Positions 1-8,024 of a stretch of DNA of 37,334 nucleotides are shown here, in pieces. The translations under genes and the position numbers were made by a program. The notes beneath the pieces are model-generated. The model was not told the DNA's origin, made no database searches, and saw nothing but the letters and a program-made list of their open reading frames with translations. Position 1 is the stretch's first letter, and each line of letters opens with the position of its first letter. Location of the stretch: the NCBI GenBank assembly GCA_013415795.1, contig JAAEEL010000020.1, forward strand, positions 1 to 37,334, written 5' to 3'. Origin of the DNA: Methanocellales archaeon. GTDB lineage: Archaea; Halobacteriota; UBA148.

Positions 1-788
1 TGGGATGCATCCAATAATTCATACAAGCCAGATTCATCCGTATATGAAACATCGAATACTCCAAGAATCTTTTGTTGTAGTTCGTGATGTAGGTATTCGC
101 CTGCAATGAATTCATCCTTTGTCGGACTTGGCCCACCGATAATAATGCCCTCCAGATCCTTGATACCAAGAAATATCTCGCTTGCCTTGTCGCCAATCCT
201 CTTATAAAATTCGTTTATCGATACCAGTCTCAATCTTTCGAATCTGCGCGAAGATTGCCCCCCCTTTCTCTGTTTGCCTGGAACATTAGACGTCATGTGT
301 TTGATTGTTTCGACACTTTTCCTATGAAGCAATCCAATAGTTGCCTCCCTCCTATCTAATACAAGTAAACCATAGTTTTTCTTCTCCTCGAGCATTTCCT
401 CTAGAGGCGTAAGTACAAACTCAGAACCACACCTATATTGATATGACATAATGGGTTCAGGTGGCTCCAGAACCAAGGTCTCCATCGTGGTCTTATCTCC
501 ACCAAGTGAGATATTTCCACAAAAAAGAGCCATTCCGTTTTCAGGGGGTTTTCTAAAGTACTTAAGCCTGGCCATGATTGAGGATAATGCACTCTGGACA
601 TTGGTCCTAGTTGATTTTGATTTTATGTTTGATGCTTGACCGTGTTCATCTCTCAACTGCGACACGACATCAGATATCTGCTTATCTGGAGGGATGTATA
701 TCGTAATCAACTCTGTGCCTTTTCCGGTTTTTTCCCTTAACTCCTCTAATTTCCTTTTGAACTCGTATTTTTTACGCGCCTCTAACAT
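1..788 (-). CDS. prf1: Peptide chain release factor aRF1 (C-terminus beyond window)
   Basis: Reads stop codons in the ribosomal A site and triggers peptidyl-tRNA hydrolysis. The frame opens at the ATG at 788 and runs off the left edge after about 262 codons, so roughly the last third of the usual ~415 residues is missing. The NIKS stop-codon-recognition motif is at residues 54-57 and the catalytic GGQ at 176-178 (in RKGGQSSRR). It follows the PadR gene by only 10 nt on the same strand, so the two are probably co-transcribed. The identification rests on both signature motifs and is secure; only the partial state is a window effect. Confidence 0.96.
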   Translation of the reverse strand, partial: MLEARKKYEFKRKLEELREKTGKGTELITIYIPPDKQISDVVSQLRDEHGQASNIKSKSTRTNVQSALSSIMARLKYFRKPPENGMALFCGNISLGGDKTTMETLVLEPPEPIMSYQYRCGSEFVLTPLEEMLEEKKNYGLLVLDRREATIGLLHRKSVETIKHMTSNVPGKQRKGGQSSRRFERLRLVSINEFYKRIGDKASEIFLGIKDLEGIIIGGPSPTKDEFIAGEYLHHELQQKILGVFDVSYTDESGLYELLDAS

Positions 789-798
789 TCAAAAACCC

Positions 799-1137
799 CT
801 AAAACTCATACTCAATATCAAATGTGCATTTATAATCCTCAAAAATATCTCCGAATGCTTGGTAAAAATAGTCACATGCGCTTTTTAGACCATTTTTACC
901 ATCAATTGTGAGTTTGTATATGCGCATTTTCCCTACTTGCTCAGATTGGACTAATCCTTTACTCTCCAAATCCTTGAGTGTTGGATATAAAGTTCCGGGA
1001 TTTGGGGTATATCCTTTCCTCTTCGCTATTTCTCCTGCTATCTCTTGTCCATACATTTGTTTTTTGGATAACAACCAGAGGATCATGAATGATAACATAC
1101 CTCGCATATCACAACATGATGGCGGACTATATCTCAT
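799..1137 (-). CDS. PadR family transcriptional regulator
   Basis: A 112-residue winged-helix protein of the compact PadR type. Residues about 12-85 carry the family pattern: MLSFMILWLLSKKQMYGQEI (first helices), then NPGTLYPTLKDLESKGLV (recognition helix into wing) and KMRIYKLT. The C-terminal helix would form the dimer interface. No effector-binding extension is visible, so the ligand cannot be inferred. It lies directly upstream of aRF1 (10 nt gap). A perfect 10-bp palindrome 12-21 nt before the ATG could be its own operator. The regulon is unknown. Confidence 0.85.
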   Translation of the reverse strand: MRYSPPSCCDMRGMLSFMILWLLSKKQMYGQEIAGEIAKRKGYTPNPGTLYPTLKDLESKGLVQSEQVGKMRIYKLTIDGKNGLKSACDYFYQAFGDIFEDYKCTFDIEYEF

Positions 1138-1148
1138 ATGATTATTAT

Positions 1149-1158
1149 TGGACGTCCA
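1149..1158. promoter_or_regulatory. Palindrome upstream of padR, candidate operator
   Basis: TGGACGTCCA is a perfect 10-bp palindrome lying between a TATA-like element (minus strand, about 1161-1171, TTTAAAAT) and the padR ATG at 1137. Binding there would block transcription start. The role is inferred from position only; it does not match the ATGT-N8-ACAT operator seen for some PadR proteins. Confidence 0.35.
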
Positions 1159-1227
1159 TTGATTTTAAATGTTATGGTCACTAGTGTTTATATTGTACAC
1201 CAAATACATAAATAAAATAAGAAGCTG

Positions 1228-2472
1228 TCAGCGGTTTGATATAGTCCTATTATAGACATATCCAAAAGCAAGTCCTATGTCACCGAGATCTAGAACAAAA
1301 TAGTGTATGTTAAGTAGATGCTTTAAAAGCATTGCAAGATAGCCTGAGAAGGTAAGTTTTCTTATAATGGGGAGATTAACTATGTCAGCCACTGCGTATT
1401 TGCCTCCGATAGATACCACGGTTCCATGTATCTTAGGTTTATATGCCTTCTTATCTGCACCCTTAAATTCAGCTATGATGTTATTGGCAGCACAATCTGC
1501 TGTCTGAAGGGCTGCTTCGACAAATTGCGGTAGAGGTTTTTCATCATCGGTGATGAAATATGCACAATCTCCAATTGCATACACCCCAGGATGATCAGTA
1601 ACCTGTAAATATTTGTTGACCTCTATTCGGTTTCGTCCACAGGTCTTTAACTCCAAACTATCGATAAGGTGATTTCCACGAATGCCCCCCATCCAGATCA
1701 AAGTTCTGGTCGTGATCTTCTCACCCGATTTAAGTTCTACTTGGTTCATTCTTGCTCTTGTAACTGGTGAATTTACCATTATCTTAACGCCCTTTGATCT
1801 TAGGATTCTCTTAGATTTATCGACGAGAATTGGTTGTAGGGTGGACAAGATATCTGGCAGAGCTTCCACCAAAATTAAATTTATTTGTTCCCGAGAGATG
1901 TTGTATTTTCTGGATAAATCTATAAACCATTCAGATAATTCACCGGCAATCTCAACTCCAGTAAGACCTCCACAACATAAAACAAAGTTGAGTAACTCCC
2001 TTCTTTTTACCTCATCTTGTTCCTTCTGAGCAGAGGCAAATATGTGCTCTATATGGGCCTTTATCCTAATTACATCTTCGAGACCCCATAAAGGAAAACT
2101 GTGTTCCCGCATTCCAGAAATGTTGAAGAATTCTTGCTCACTACCGACTGCAAAGATAAGATAATCATATTTCAAGATATCAGTCTCAGTCGAAACTTTT
2201 CGCTGCTGGAAATCTATTTTCTTGACTTCTCCCTTTAAAAACGATGCATGATTAACATATTTTTTTATCGGAGTTGTCACTAACTTTGGTTCAATCCTAT
2301 TTCCCACCACCTCATGCAACTCAGCCAATCTTATGTGCACATCATTTTTGTCGATTAGCGTAATACTAGTATACTTACCCAAAGATCGGCTTAATTTTCT
2401 AGTAGCATGAAGTCCTGCATATCCTGCACCTATGATGATGATGTTTTTTTTGTTTTGCAAAATAAACAACAA
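1228..2472 (-). CDS. NDH-2-like FAD-dependent NAD(P)H oxidoreductase
   Basis: A 414-residue two-dinucleotide-binding-domain flavoprotein of the type II NADH dehydrogenase family, which passes electrons from NAD(P)H to a quinone-like acceptor without pumping ions. FAD motif GAGYAG is at residues 15-20, the AVGSE strand at 108-112, the NAD motif CGGLTGVE at 167-174 (first Gly replaced by Cys), and the second FAD motif YAIGDCA ends near 304. The C-terminal ~50 residues contain hydrophobic and amphipathic segments, as in membrane-associated NDH-2. The start is uncertain: TTG codons at 2472, 2469 and 2460 all precede the first beta strand and none has a clear ribosome site. The electron acceptor in this organism is unknown. 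Confidence 0.82.
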   Translation of the reverse strand: MLFILQNKKNIIIIGAGYAGLHATRKLSRSLGKYTSITLIDKNDVHIRLAELHEVVGNRIEPKLVTTPIKKYVNHASFLKGEVKKIDFQQRKVSTETDILKYDYLIFAVGSEQEFFNISGMREHSFPLWGLEDVIRIKAHIEHIFASAQKEQDEVKRRELLNFVLCCGGLTGVEIAGELSEWFIDLSRKYNISREQINLILVEALPDILSTLQPILVDKSKRILRSKGVKIMVNSPVTRARMNQVELKSGEKITTRTLIWMGGIRGNHLIDSLELKTCGRNRIEVNKYLQVTDHPGVYAIGDCAYFITDDEKPLPQFVEAALQTADCAANNIIAEFKGADKKAYKPKIHGTVVSIGGKYAVADIVNLPIIRKLTFSGYLAMLLKHLLNIHYFVLDLGDIGLAFGYVYNRTISNR

Positions 2473-2521
2473 CCACTGAAATCAAAGATTGTAGATGTGT
2501 GTCTCTATCTGGAGGGCTATA

Positions 2522-3268
2522 CTATTGCGTTAACCACCCACCATCTACGAACAGAGTAATACCGTTGACAAAGTTTGACTCACCTGAGGCGAGGAACGAA
2601 GCAGCATTTGCTATATCTTCTGGCTGACCTATCCTACCGAACGGGGTTACCCCAAGCAACATCTGCTTGATTGCAGGATCTGCTAACATCTCCCTCGTCA
2701 TAGGAGTCTCGATAGAACCAGGACCGATGGCATTCACATTGATGTTTTTTGGCGCCAATTCCAATGCCATTTCTCTGGTAAGGTTAATGACTCCACCCTT
2801 AGATGCACAGTATGCAGATGAATTTGCGAAGCCAACTTGTCCAGCAACAGATGCGAGATTAATTATCTTGCCACCTCCTCGCTTAAGCATTTCCTTCACA
2901 ACACGCTTGGAGCAAAGGAATGCCCCCTTAAGATTGATGTCCAGTACCTTGTCCCAGTCTGCCTCTGTAGTCTCCAAAAGTGGCTTTTGAATGAAAATGC
3001 CTGCATTGTTTACCAGTATGTCGATTTTCCCGAAGTTGTTGATGGTCTCGGTTACCATTCGATCGACGTCTGAGGAATTAGAAACATCCATTTTTATGAC
3101 CAGAGAATTTCGACCGAGAGCTTCGATTTCTTTGGCAGTATTTTGGGCACCTTCCAAATTTAAGTCCGGGATAACGATGTCTGCCCCTTCCTTAGCAAAA
3201 CGCAGAGCTATTCCTCTCCCAATTCCAGACCCTGCACCAGTTACTATTGCCACCTTACCTTTGAGCAT
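2522..3268 (-). CDS. SDR family oxidoreductase (FabG/glucose dehydrogenase-like)
   Basis: A classical short-chain dehydrogenase of 248 residues. It shows the cofactor motif TGAGSGIG (10-17), NNAG (87-90), and the catalytic tetrad N112, S140, Y153, K157. Asp35 at the end of the second beta strand favours NAD(H) over NADP(H). The C-terminal motif VNGITLFVDGGW is typical of FabG-like members. The substrate cannot be read from the sequence; automatic names such as 3-oxoacyl-ACP reductase would be over-precise in an archaeon. It lies 49 nt upstream of the NDH-2-like gene on the same strand, so the two may share a transcript. Confidence 0.88.
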   Translation of the reverse strand: MLKGKVAIVTGAGSGIGRGIALRFAKEGADIVIPDLNLEGAQNTAKEIEALGRNSLVIKMDVSNSSDVDRMVTETINNFGKIDILVNNAGIFIQKPLLETTEADWDKVLDINLKGAFLCSKRVVKEMLKRGGGKIINLASVAGQVGFANSSAYCASKGGVINLTREMALELAPKNINVNAIGPGSIETPMTREMLADPAIKQMLLGVTPFGRIGQPEDIANAASFLASGESNFVNGITLFVDGGWLTQ

Positions 3269-3607
3269 ATAATATCACCGACAGTGAAAAAGAACACATT
3301 TGGTTATTAATTTTTCCACTGAAAAAATTAAAAATCAATTAGAATGTCAAGCATACCAGCATACTGAGCAGGTTGATACCTACTAACATAACGAAAACAC
3401 TGCAACAATTCCCATTAAAACCATAATAGTGATTCTATTCTCCAACACAATTTGATACATTATAGTCATGGGAAAATCATGCAAACCAATTGAATGTATT
3501 GGATAAGATACGGCTCCAAACATATATATGAAGATATTTGACCAATCGGAAATTTTCTGTTCTGAATATTTAGATGGCTTATGTGGACATGCCTTACCAT
3601 CAAATTA
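3269..3607. other. Gene-free spacer between SDR and UMP kinase genes
   Basis: An AT-rich 339-bp stretch. It should hold the SDR promoter (minus strand; A/T-rich run at about 3305-3340) and the end of the UMP kinase transcript. I found no convincing ORF, repeat or RNA gene here. Confidence 0.5.
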
Positions 3608-4297
3608 TCACTTATTATAAGAGGAGATGATCTCTGTTCCAAAATGATAATTTTTGATCACGGCATCGACTATATTTTTCGGATCGGTACCATTTAGCAC
3701 TATCGTAGGAATCTTAGACCTCTCGATGATCTTTGCCGCAAGGGGATCAATAACTGACTCTGCACCTGCCTTCATCTCAGATTTCATCACAATCTCGACC
3801 AACTGCTCCGGCGTGATCTTGTCAAGCTTTTTTGCACTTGGTTCAACTCTTGGATCCGAGGTATAAACTCCATCGACCGATGTTGCGTTAACGAATAGGT
3901 CTGCTTTAACAAATTCAGACAATATTGCTGCAGTAGCATCTGTTGTTTGTCCTGGAATGACACCACCCATTACAACTATTTTTTCAGAGGATGCAAAACT
4001 TTCAGCTTCTTTATAATCTAGGGGGGGTATGGGATATGCGTCTTCTGATAGAGCTGAAATCAATAAACGTGCGTTCAATCTCGTCAGATCGATGCCTATA
4101 AGATCACAAAACGCTTCATTCGCACCTAAATTCCTTGCAATGCGGATATATTCACGCGCCATAGCACCTCCTCCGACGGTAATGAAAACCTTATGTTGAG
4201 CTGCTATCTCCTTTATCGCCTTTGCATATTCCTTGAAACTTTTCGAGTGCAAATTGGGCGCAATTATTGAACCACCTATTGCTATTACTACTATCAT
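3608..4297 (-). CDS. pyrH: UMP kinase (archaeal type)
   Basis: Phosphorylates UMP to UDP with ATP in pyrimidine nucleotide synthesis. The amino-acid-kinase fold is recognisable: VIAIGGSIIAP at the N-terminus, the ITVGGGAMAREY loop, and VNATSVDGVYTSDPR with PGQTTDATAA around the nucleotide sites. I start it at the ATG at 4297 (229 residues, MIVVIAIGGS), which matches the family's usual beginning. An in-frame extension to 4351 adds 18 residues unlike the family. A TATA box sits about 29 bp upstream of 4297, so the mRNA is probably leaderless. It is smaller than bacterial PyrH, as expected for archaeal enzymes. Confidence 0.92.
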   Translation of the reverse strand: MIVVIAIGGSIIAPNLHSKSFKEYAKAIKEIAAQHKVFITVGGGAMAREYIRIARNLGANEAFCDLIGIDLTRLNARLLISALSEDAYPIPPLDYKEAESFASSEKIVVMGGVIPGQTTDATAAILSEFVKADLFVNATSVDGVYTSDPRVEPSAKKLDKITPEQLVEIVMKSEMKAGAESVIDPLAAKIIERSKIPTIVLNGTDPKNIVDAVIKNYHFGTEIISSYNK

Positions 4298-4318
4298 GGA
4301 TAGATTGTTACATGTATA

Positions 4319-4333
4319 TGGTATAAATAAATA
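4319..4333 (-). promoter_or_regulatory. TATA box of pyrH (leaderless mRNA)
   Basis: On the minus strand the A/T-rich element TTATTTATAC is centred about 29 bp before the pyrH ATG at 4297. That is the distance from an archaeal TATA box to the transcription start, so transcription should begin at or next to the start codon. No ribosome binding site precedes the ATG, which agrees. Confidence 0.55.
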
Positions 4334-4693
4334 ACATAAACCCAAAAGCAAGATATTCTGATTGCATTATTTTTAGGATCATAATTCTACAGGCATTGCA
4401 TGATGTGGAAAGGTCAGTAGAGTTTTATAGGTATAACGTAATTATAACTTTGAATCATGCTCATAAAATTGCAAGAAAGCTTCAAATCCTGCAATAAAAT
4501 ACAAAAAACGTTTTCTGTGTGGGTTTATCAGTTAGGATCGAATAGATTCTATTATAGTTCAGTGATAATTCTTGATATTAGAAAAAAAAAGTGACTAGTC
4601 TCAGAAAGAATATTAGAAAGGTAGATATAGCAAGTCATACAAATATTAAAATAGTAGGGGGTGGTGCAGAAGTCAAAACAGTAGAGGGATACG
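4334..4693. other. Divergent intergenic region, AT-rich
   Basis: Lies between the pyrH promoter and the exported-protein gene. It has an A/T-rich stretch near 4637-4655 suitable as a TATA box for the plus-strand gene, and a purine-rich GAGGG ribosome site at 4685-4689. No other ORF, repeat or RNA is apparent. Confidence 0.45.
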
Positions 4694-5140
4694 TTGAGAT
4701 TTAAATCGGCTTTCATGATTGGGATGGGATTGCTTCTGATTACGATGCCGATCGTGTCAGCTGCAGATACTCAAAGATCTAATTATATTCACATCGAAAA
4801 TGTGACCATGACTTTCGATGGATCCGATGTGAATGTTACCGTTAAATACAAACTTGATTTATTCGCTAAAATATACATGCTGCTTTTTGGTCCTAAAGTT
4901 GTAGAGCCGAAATTAGAGGGCATATTTGCTAACTTCGAAAATGCAGAGATCAAAAATATATCCCAAGATAGTGCGGAGATATTTGCCGTTAATGTGCTGA
5001 TAAACGAGGGTGAAACCTATCGAATCAGCCCACATAAACTGGGACAAGAGGTAGATATACTCATCATAGTGTTTCCAGACAACCACACCATTACCTTTGA
5101 TGATATAAATACAGTGCCATCCATAACTTACTCATACTGA
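4694..5140 (+). CDS. Small exported or membrane-anchored protein, unknown function
   Basis: 148 residues. The N-terminus is a signal peptide: basic MRFK, a hydrophobic core (GMGLLLITMPIV) and an AxA-like end at VSAAD, about residues 20-25. The rest (IHIENVTMTFDGSDVNVTVKYKLD and onward) is beta-rich with several N-x-T/S sequons, as in extracytoplasmic archaeal proteins. I start at the TTG at 4694 because AGAGGGAT lies just upstream; the ATG at 4715 would cut the signal peptide. Its 3' end overlaps the convergent arvC gene by 9 nt. I recognise no family. It may be functionally linked to the neighbouring vesicle-type GTPase cluster, but only by adjacency. Confidence 0.7.
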   Translation: MRFKSAFMIGMGLLLITMPIVSAADTQRSNYIHIENVTMTFDGSDVNVTVKYKLDLFAKIYMLLFGPKVVEPKLEGIFANFENAEIKNISQDSAEIFAVNVLINEGETYRISPHKLGQEVDILIIVFPDNHTITFDDINTVPSITYSY

Positions 5141-5524
5141 TCGCTTCTTAGGCTTCTTAACACTTTTACCAAAAATGGATGGCAAGTGAACTACATATGT
5201 TCCATTTTCTTTAAGTGCCATGATAATTTCTTTTCGATCAAGCAGGGTTTTGATGTTCAGTTCATATGAACCGGGACCTAGTATCTTTATACTTTCAATC
5301 CTTTTGACGTCCTCGGTGCTTTTTACGCCCTCGGTGATCGCTTCTGACTTTTCGTCAATATCTGCTTTGCTTATCAGTTCATCTACATCAGATGCCTTTG
5401 GATCAGCTTGTTCTTCACCCATTACATATAGAAATTTGTTCCAACCACAACTTGGACAACCACTTAGAATCTCAGGCGATCCGTCCCTGAACAACTGCCC
5501 GCATCTAGTACATTTATGTGGCAT
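5132..5524 (-). CDS. arvC: OapC/ArvC family zinc-ribbon protein
   Basis: 130 residues. The N-terminal zinc ribbon has C5-x2-C8 and C23-x2-C26 (CTRCG ... CPSCG). A charged linker follows (residues 35-85), then a C-terminal alpha/beta segment (SYELNIKTLLDRKEIIMALKE). It is the third gene of a three-gene minus-strand cluster with an Era-like GTPase and a DUF2073 protein, which is the conserved euryarchaeal oapABC/arvABC arrangement. The ATG at 5524 has an AGGGGT ribosome site and begins 8 nt after arvB ends. By homology to Haloferax (as I recall it) the cluster is associated with replication-origin neighbourhoods and extracellular vesicle formation; the biochemical role of this subunit is unknown. 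Confidence 0.82.
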   Translation of the reverse strand: MPHKCTRCGQLFRDGSPEILSGCPSCGWNKFLYVMGEEQADPKASDVDELISKADIDEKSEAITEGVKSTEDVKRIESIKILGPGSYELNIKTLLDRKEIIMALKENGTYVVHLPSIFGKSVKKPKKRSV

Positions 5525-5532
5525 CTTTACCC

Positions 5533-5925
5533 CTATGATCGTACAGAAACCATTGCGCTGATAAAACCATGATCTCTTTTCAGCGTCTTTAGCTGATCTG
5601 CAGGTCCTACGACCGTCAATCGAGTTTCTATAACTTTTTTACCCAGGAGCCTATCAAGTAGGGAAGATTTTTGTCTGCTAGGATAGCTTTCTATTTCGAT
5701 GCCTACGAAGTTGTCTGGTTCAATCTCAGCCATTGTTGTTTCGATTAACTTCGTTTCCTCTTCTGGCGTTAAACCTCTTTCGAGAATGACGATGTTGCCT
5801 TTCCTAACCCCTTCCAGAATGAGGTTTATTTTCTCCATGGAGGTCATAGTTGATATAAAGTCTTCTGATATCATATCTATCTGAACGCCTTCCACCTTAG
5901 TCTTTCTCTTGGTCTTCTTAGCCAT
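5533..5925 (-). CDS. arvB: OapB/ArvB family protein (DUF2073)
   Basis: 130 residues beginning MAKKTKRKTK, with a basic tail followed by two alpha/beta units: VQIDMISEDFISTMTSMEKI, then ILEGVRKGNIVILERGLTPE, and a C-terminal KVIETRLTVVGPADQLKTLK. This is the DUF2073 pattern found next to Era-like GTPases in euryarchaea. A TTG at 5937 is in frame, but the GGGTGAT ribosome site is correctly spaced for the ATG at 5925. The gene begins 4 nt after the GTPase stop codon, so translation is probably coupled. A role as partner of the GTPase is inferred from conserved synteny. Confidence 0.84.
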   Translation of the reverse strand: MAKKTKRKTKVEGVQIDMISEDFISTMTSMEKINLILEGVRKGNIVILERGLTPEEETKLIETTMAEIEPDNFVGIEIESYPSRQKSSLLDRLLGKKVIETRLTVVGPADQLKTLKRDHGFISAMVSVRS

Positions 5926-5929
5926 CGTA

Positions 5930-6565
5930 TCACCCAAATTGGTTAGCTATTGCTTCATAGAGTTTATCAATGTTTAACCCCTCCAAAGCAGAAATAGGAA
6001 TTACGGGATGCTGCGGAAATGCGCTCTTTATCCTAGCTGGTGATGCTTCCTGCAGGTCTATCTTATTGGCAATGATCAACAGTGGTAATTCTCGTGCTTC
6101 CATGTTGCCAACAACTGTAACATTTACCTGTGTGAAGGGGTCCTCTGTAGAGTCCATTATCAACAAAATTCCATCCAGATCATCCAACCATTTGATTGCT
6201 TCGATAACGCCTTCTGTTGCCTCTTTAGCGCGACGCTTAGCCTCCTCCTCCTCTAATCCAAATGCCATGAAATCGTGAAAATCGACTTTCGTCGCTAAAC
6301 CTGGTGTGTCAACGATATCTAAAGTCAAAGTTGCATCATCGGCATTGATTATTACGCCCTCTCTTCTCCTAGCTCGACGAGTCTCATGTGGAATCTCCGA
6401 CACAGAGCCCATCACATCTCCACTCCAATCCCGAATGATTCGGTTGGCCAAAGTAGTCTTTCCTGCACTTGGGGGACCATATATGCCTATGCGCGTCGCC
6501 TTCTTTTTGAATACCTTTTTAATCCATGTTGGCAGAATGCGCTTGATACCTTTTATTATGTCCAT
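5930..6565 (-). CDS. arvA: Era-like small GTPase, OapA/ArvA family
   Basis: A 211-residue TRAFAC-class GTPase. Motifs: G1 GPPSAGKTT at 30-38, G3 DTPG at 86-89, G4 NKID at 167-170, G5 SALEG at 192-196. The first 22 residues (IKGIKRILPTWIKKVFKKK) form a strongly basic amphipathic helix that could bind membranes; Era's KH RNA-binding domain is absent. The ATG at 6565 has a GAGGGGAT ribosome site; an in-frame extension to 6637 adds 24 hydrophobic residues without such support. It is first in the cluster with arvB and arvC. In Haloferax the homologous GTPase drives extracellular vesicle formation (established elsewhere, recalled); that role here is by homology. Confidence 0.9.
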   Translation of the reverse strand: MDIIKGIKRILPTWIKKVFKKKATRIGIYGPPSAGKTTLANRIIRDWSGDVMGSVSEIPHETRRARRREGVIINADDATLTLDIVDTPGLATKVDFHDFMAFGLEEEEAKRRAKEATEGVIEAIKWLDDLDGILLIMDSTEDPFTQVNVTVVGNMEARELPLLIIANKIDLQEASPARIKSAFPQHPVIPISALEGLNIDKLYEAIANQFG

Positions 6566-6689
6566 CTCATCCCCTCTTATACATAATAATACATAAAAAT
6601 TACAGTACCATACATATATATATGTCTCTATTGACATGGTCGTGACCCTTTTATATCTTTAAACCTTACTATCAAGATGGCGTGTTGAA
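6566..6689. promoter_or_regulatory. Divergent promoter region arvABC / CBS genes
   Basis: A 124-bp spacer between divergent operons. Plus strand: TTTTATATCTT at about 6649-6659, some 36 bp before the ATG at 6690. Minus strand: several A/T-rich TATA candidates. A 14-bp palindrome of alternating A/T flanked by AC and GT (6612-6625) lies centrally and could be a shared element, though it is low-complexity. Confidence 0.45.
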
Positions 6690-7241
6690 ATGGAAACGAG
6701 AATGTCAGTGCGAGAAATCATGACAAGAGAGGTGGTTACCGCTGAGAAGGACACGAAGGCATCAAAAGCAGGAGAGATGATGATAAAACAAAAAGTGGGC
6801 AGCTTGATCGTGACTGAGAAAGGTGAGCCCACTGGTGTTGTGACCGAACGAGACCTTGTGCTAAAAATTATCTCAAAGGACTTGAAGCCAAGTTCTATGA
6901 CTCTGAAAGACATAATGACTAAACCACTTGTCACCATTGAACCCAACGAAAGCATTAGTGAAGCAGCACGAAAAATGATTAGATTGGGTATAAGACGCTT
7001 GCCTGTCATCGAAAATGGAAAACTAGTTGGTATTGTTACCGATACTGATATGATTGCAGTTTCTTCTGAGCTTACTTATATTCTTTCGGATATCATCGAG
7101 ATGAGTCGAGAACACATCTCATTTAACGAAAGTAAAAAATTAACACAGAGTATTTGTGAGAAATGTGGATGTTTTACGTCGTCTTTAGAGCTCGTAAACG
7201 GAACGCTAGTCTGTGATAGCTGTAAAGATGAAGGGTTTTAG
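6690..7241 (+). CDS. Two-CBS-domain protein with C-terminal zinc ribbon
   Basis: 183 residues. CBS domain 1 spans about residues 5-62 (VREIMTREVVTAEKD ... GVVTERDLVLKI) and CBS 2 about 71-128 (LKDIMTKPLVTIEPN ... GIVTDTDMIAV), forming a Bateman module that normally binds adenosyl nucleotides. The tail carries C156-x2-C159 and C175-x2-C178, a zinc ribbon. It is first of three consecutive CBS genes on the plus strand (21 nt to the next), so they form one operon. It has no enzymatic domain, so a regulatory role sensing nucleotide charge is likely; the partner is unknown. Confidence 0.88.
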   Translation: METRMSVREIMTREVVTAEKDTKASKAGEMMIKQKVGSLIVTEKGEPTGVVTERDLVLKIISKDLKPSSMTLKDIMTKPLVTIEPNESISEAARKMIRLGIRRLPVIENGKLVGIVTDTDMIAVSSELTYILSDIIEMSREHISFNESKKLTQSICEKCGCFTSSLELVNGTLVCDSCKDEGF

Positions 7242-7262
7242 TATAATATTTGGGAGGAGTGA

Positions 7263-8024
7263 TTGAAAACTATGAAGGTCCAAAGCATAATGTCTAAAAA
7301 TCCGGTATTTGTCAAAGACGAGGAGTTTATTACTAGGGCGCGTCAATTGATCCGAGACTCACACTTCAGGAGCTTGCCTGTCATTGATGATGCTCGAAAA
7401 GTCACTGGAATGATAACTGAAGAAGGCGTTCTAAAGATTACGTCCACAAAGTCAAATGTGACCGTCCGAGGATTCGTCCGCGAGTGCCCGATAGTTACAC
7501 CTTTATGTGATATAAGAGATGTCGCGATGACGATGGCAAATGTAAAAATGGGGGGATTGCCCGTAGTTAGGTCCTCACAAGATAGGGAATTGTTGGGAAT
7601 GGTCAGTATGGTAGACATATTTAAAAATATAGATCTCAATAAGGTTCCTAACAAAGAGGTAAAGGAGATAATGACCTCCAAAGTGAAAGCTTTTTCCCCT
7701 AAAGACCCGGTATCGAAGATCTGGGCGAACATCCTCGAACTCGGATATTCTGGGTTCCCTGTAATCAAAAGTAATAGAGAGATTGTTGGAGTGATCACTC
7801 GACAAGACATAATCAGAGCTGGTTGTGCCAGGAGCGGTAAGGAGTCTCCCCCAGTAGAAAAGATAATGAGTACCCATGTATACTCGGTTACTCCTGAGTC
7901 TACAATAAAAGAGGCCGCATTAATGATGATGAAACATGACATAGGTAGATTGCCTGTTGAAAAAAATGGCAAATTGGTTGGAATAGTTGACAGATATGAC
8001 CTGACAGAATCGGTGATAAGATGA
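7263..8024 (+). CDS. Four-CBS-domain protein
   Basis: 253 residues made almost entirely of four CBS repeats: about 5-60 (VQSIMSKNPVFVKD), 66-125 (VRGFVRECPIVTPL), 133-188 (VKEIMTSKVKAFSPKD) and 197-252 (VEKIMSTHVYSVTPE). Each ends in a G(M/I)(V/I)xxxD-type strand. That gives two Bateman modules in one chain. The start is the TTG at 7263, with GGAGG at 7253-7257 spaced 5 nt from it; the ATG at 7272 is too far from that site. The stop overlaps the next start (ATGA at 8021-8024), showing translational coupling. The ligand and target are unknown. Confidence 0.87.
   Translation: MKTMKVQSIMSKNPVFVKDEEFITRARQLIRDSHFRSLPVIDDARKVTGMITEEGVLKITSTKSNVTVRGFVRECPIVTPLCDIRDVAMTMANVKMGGLPVVRSSQDRELLGMVSMVDIFKNIDLNKVPNKEVKEIMTSKVKAFSPKDPVSKIWANILELGYSGFPVIKSNREIVGVITRQDIIRAGCARSGKESPPVEKIMSTHVYSVTPESTIKEAALMMMKHDIGRLPVEKNGKLVGIVDRYDLTESVIR

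Noticed and set aside
7343..7972. Long open frame antisense to the second CBS gene (about 209 codons)
   Set aside because: It mirrors the repeated codons of the CBS domains, has no ribosome site, and its translation is low-complexity Ser/Ile/Thr. The plus-strand gene explains the region.
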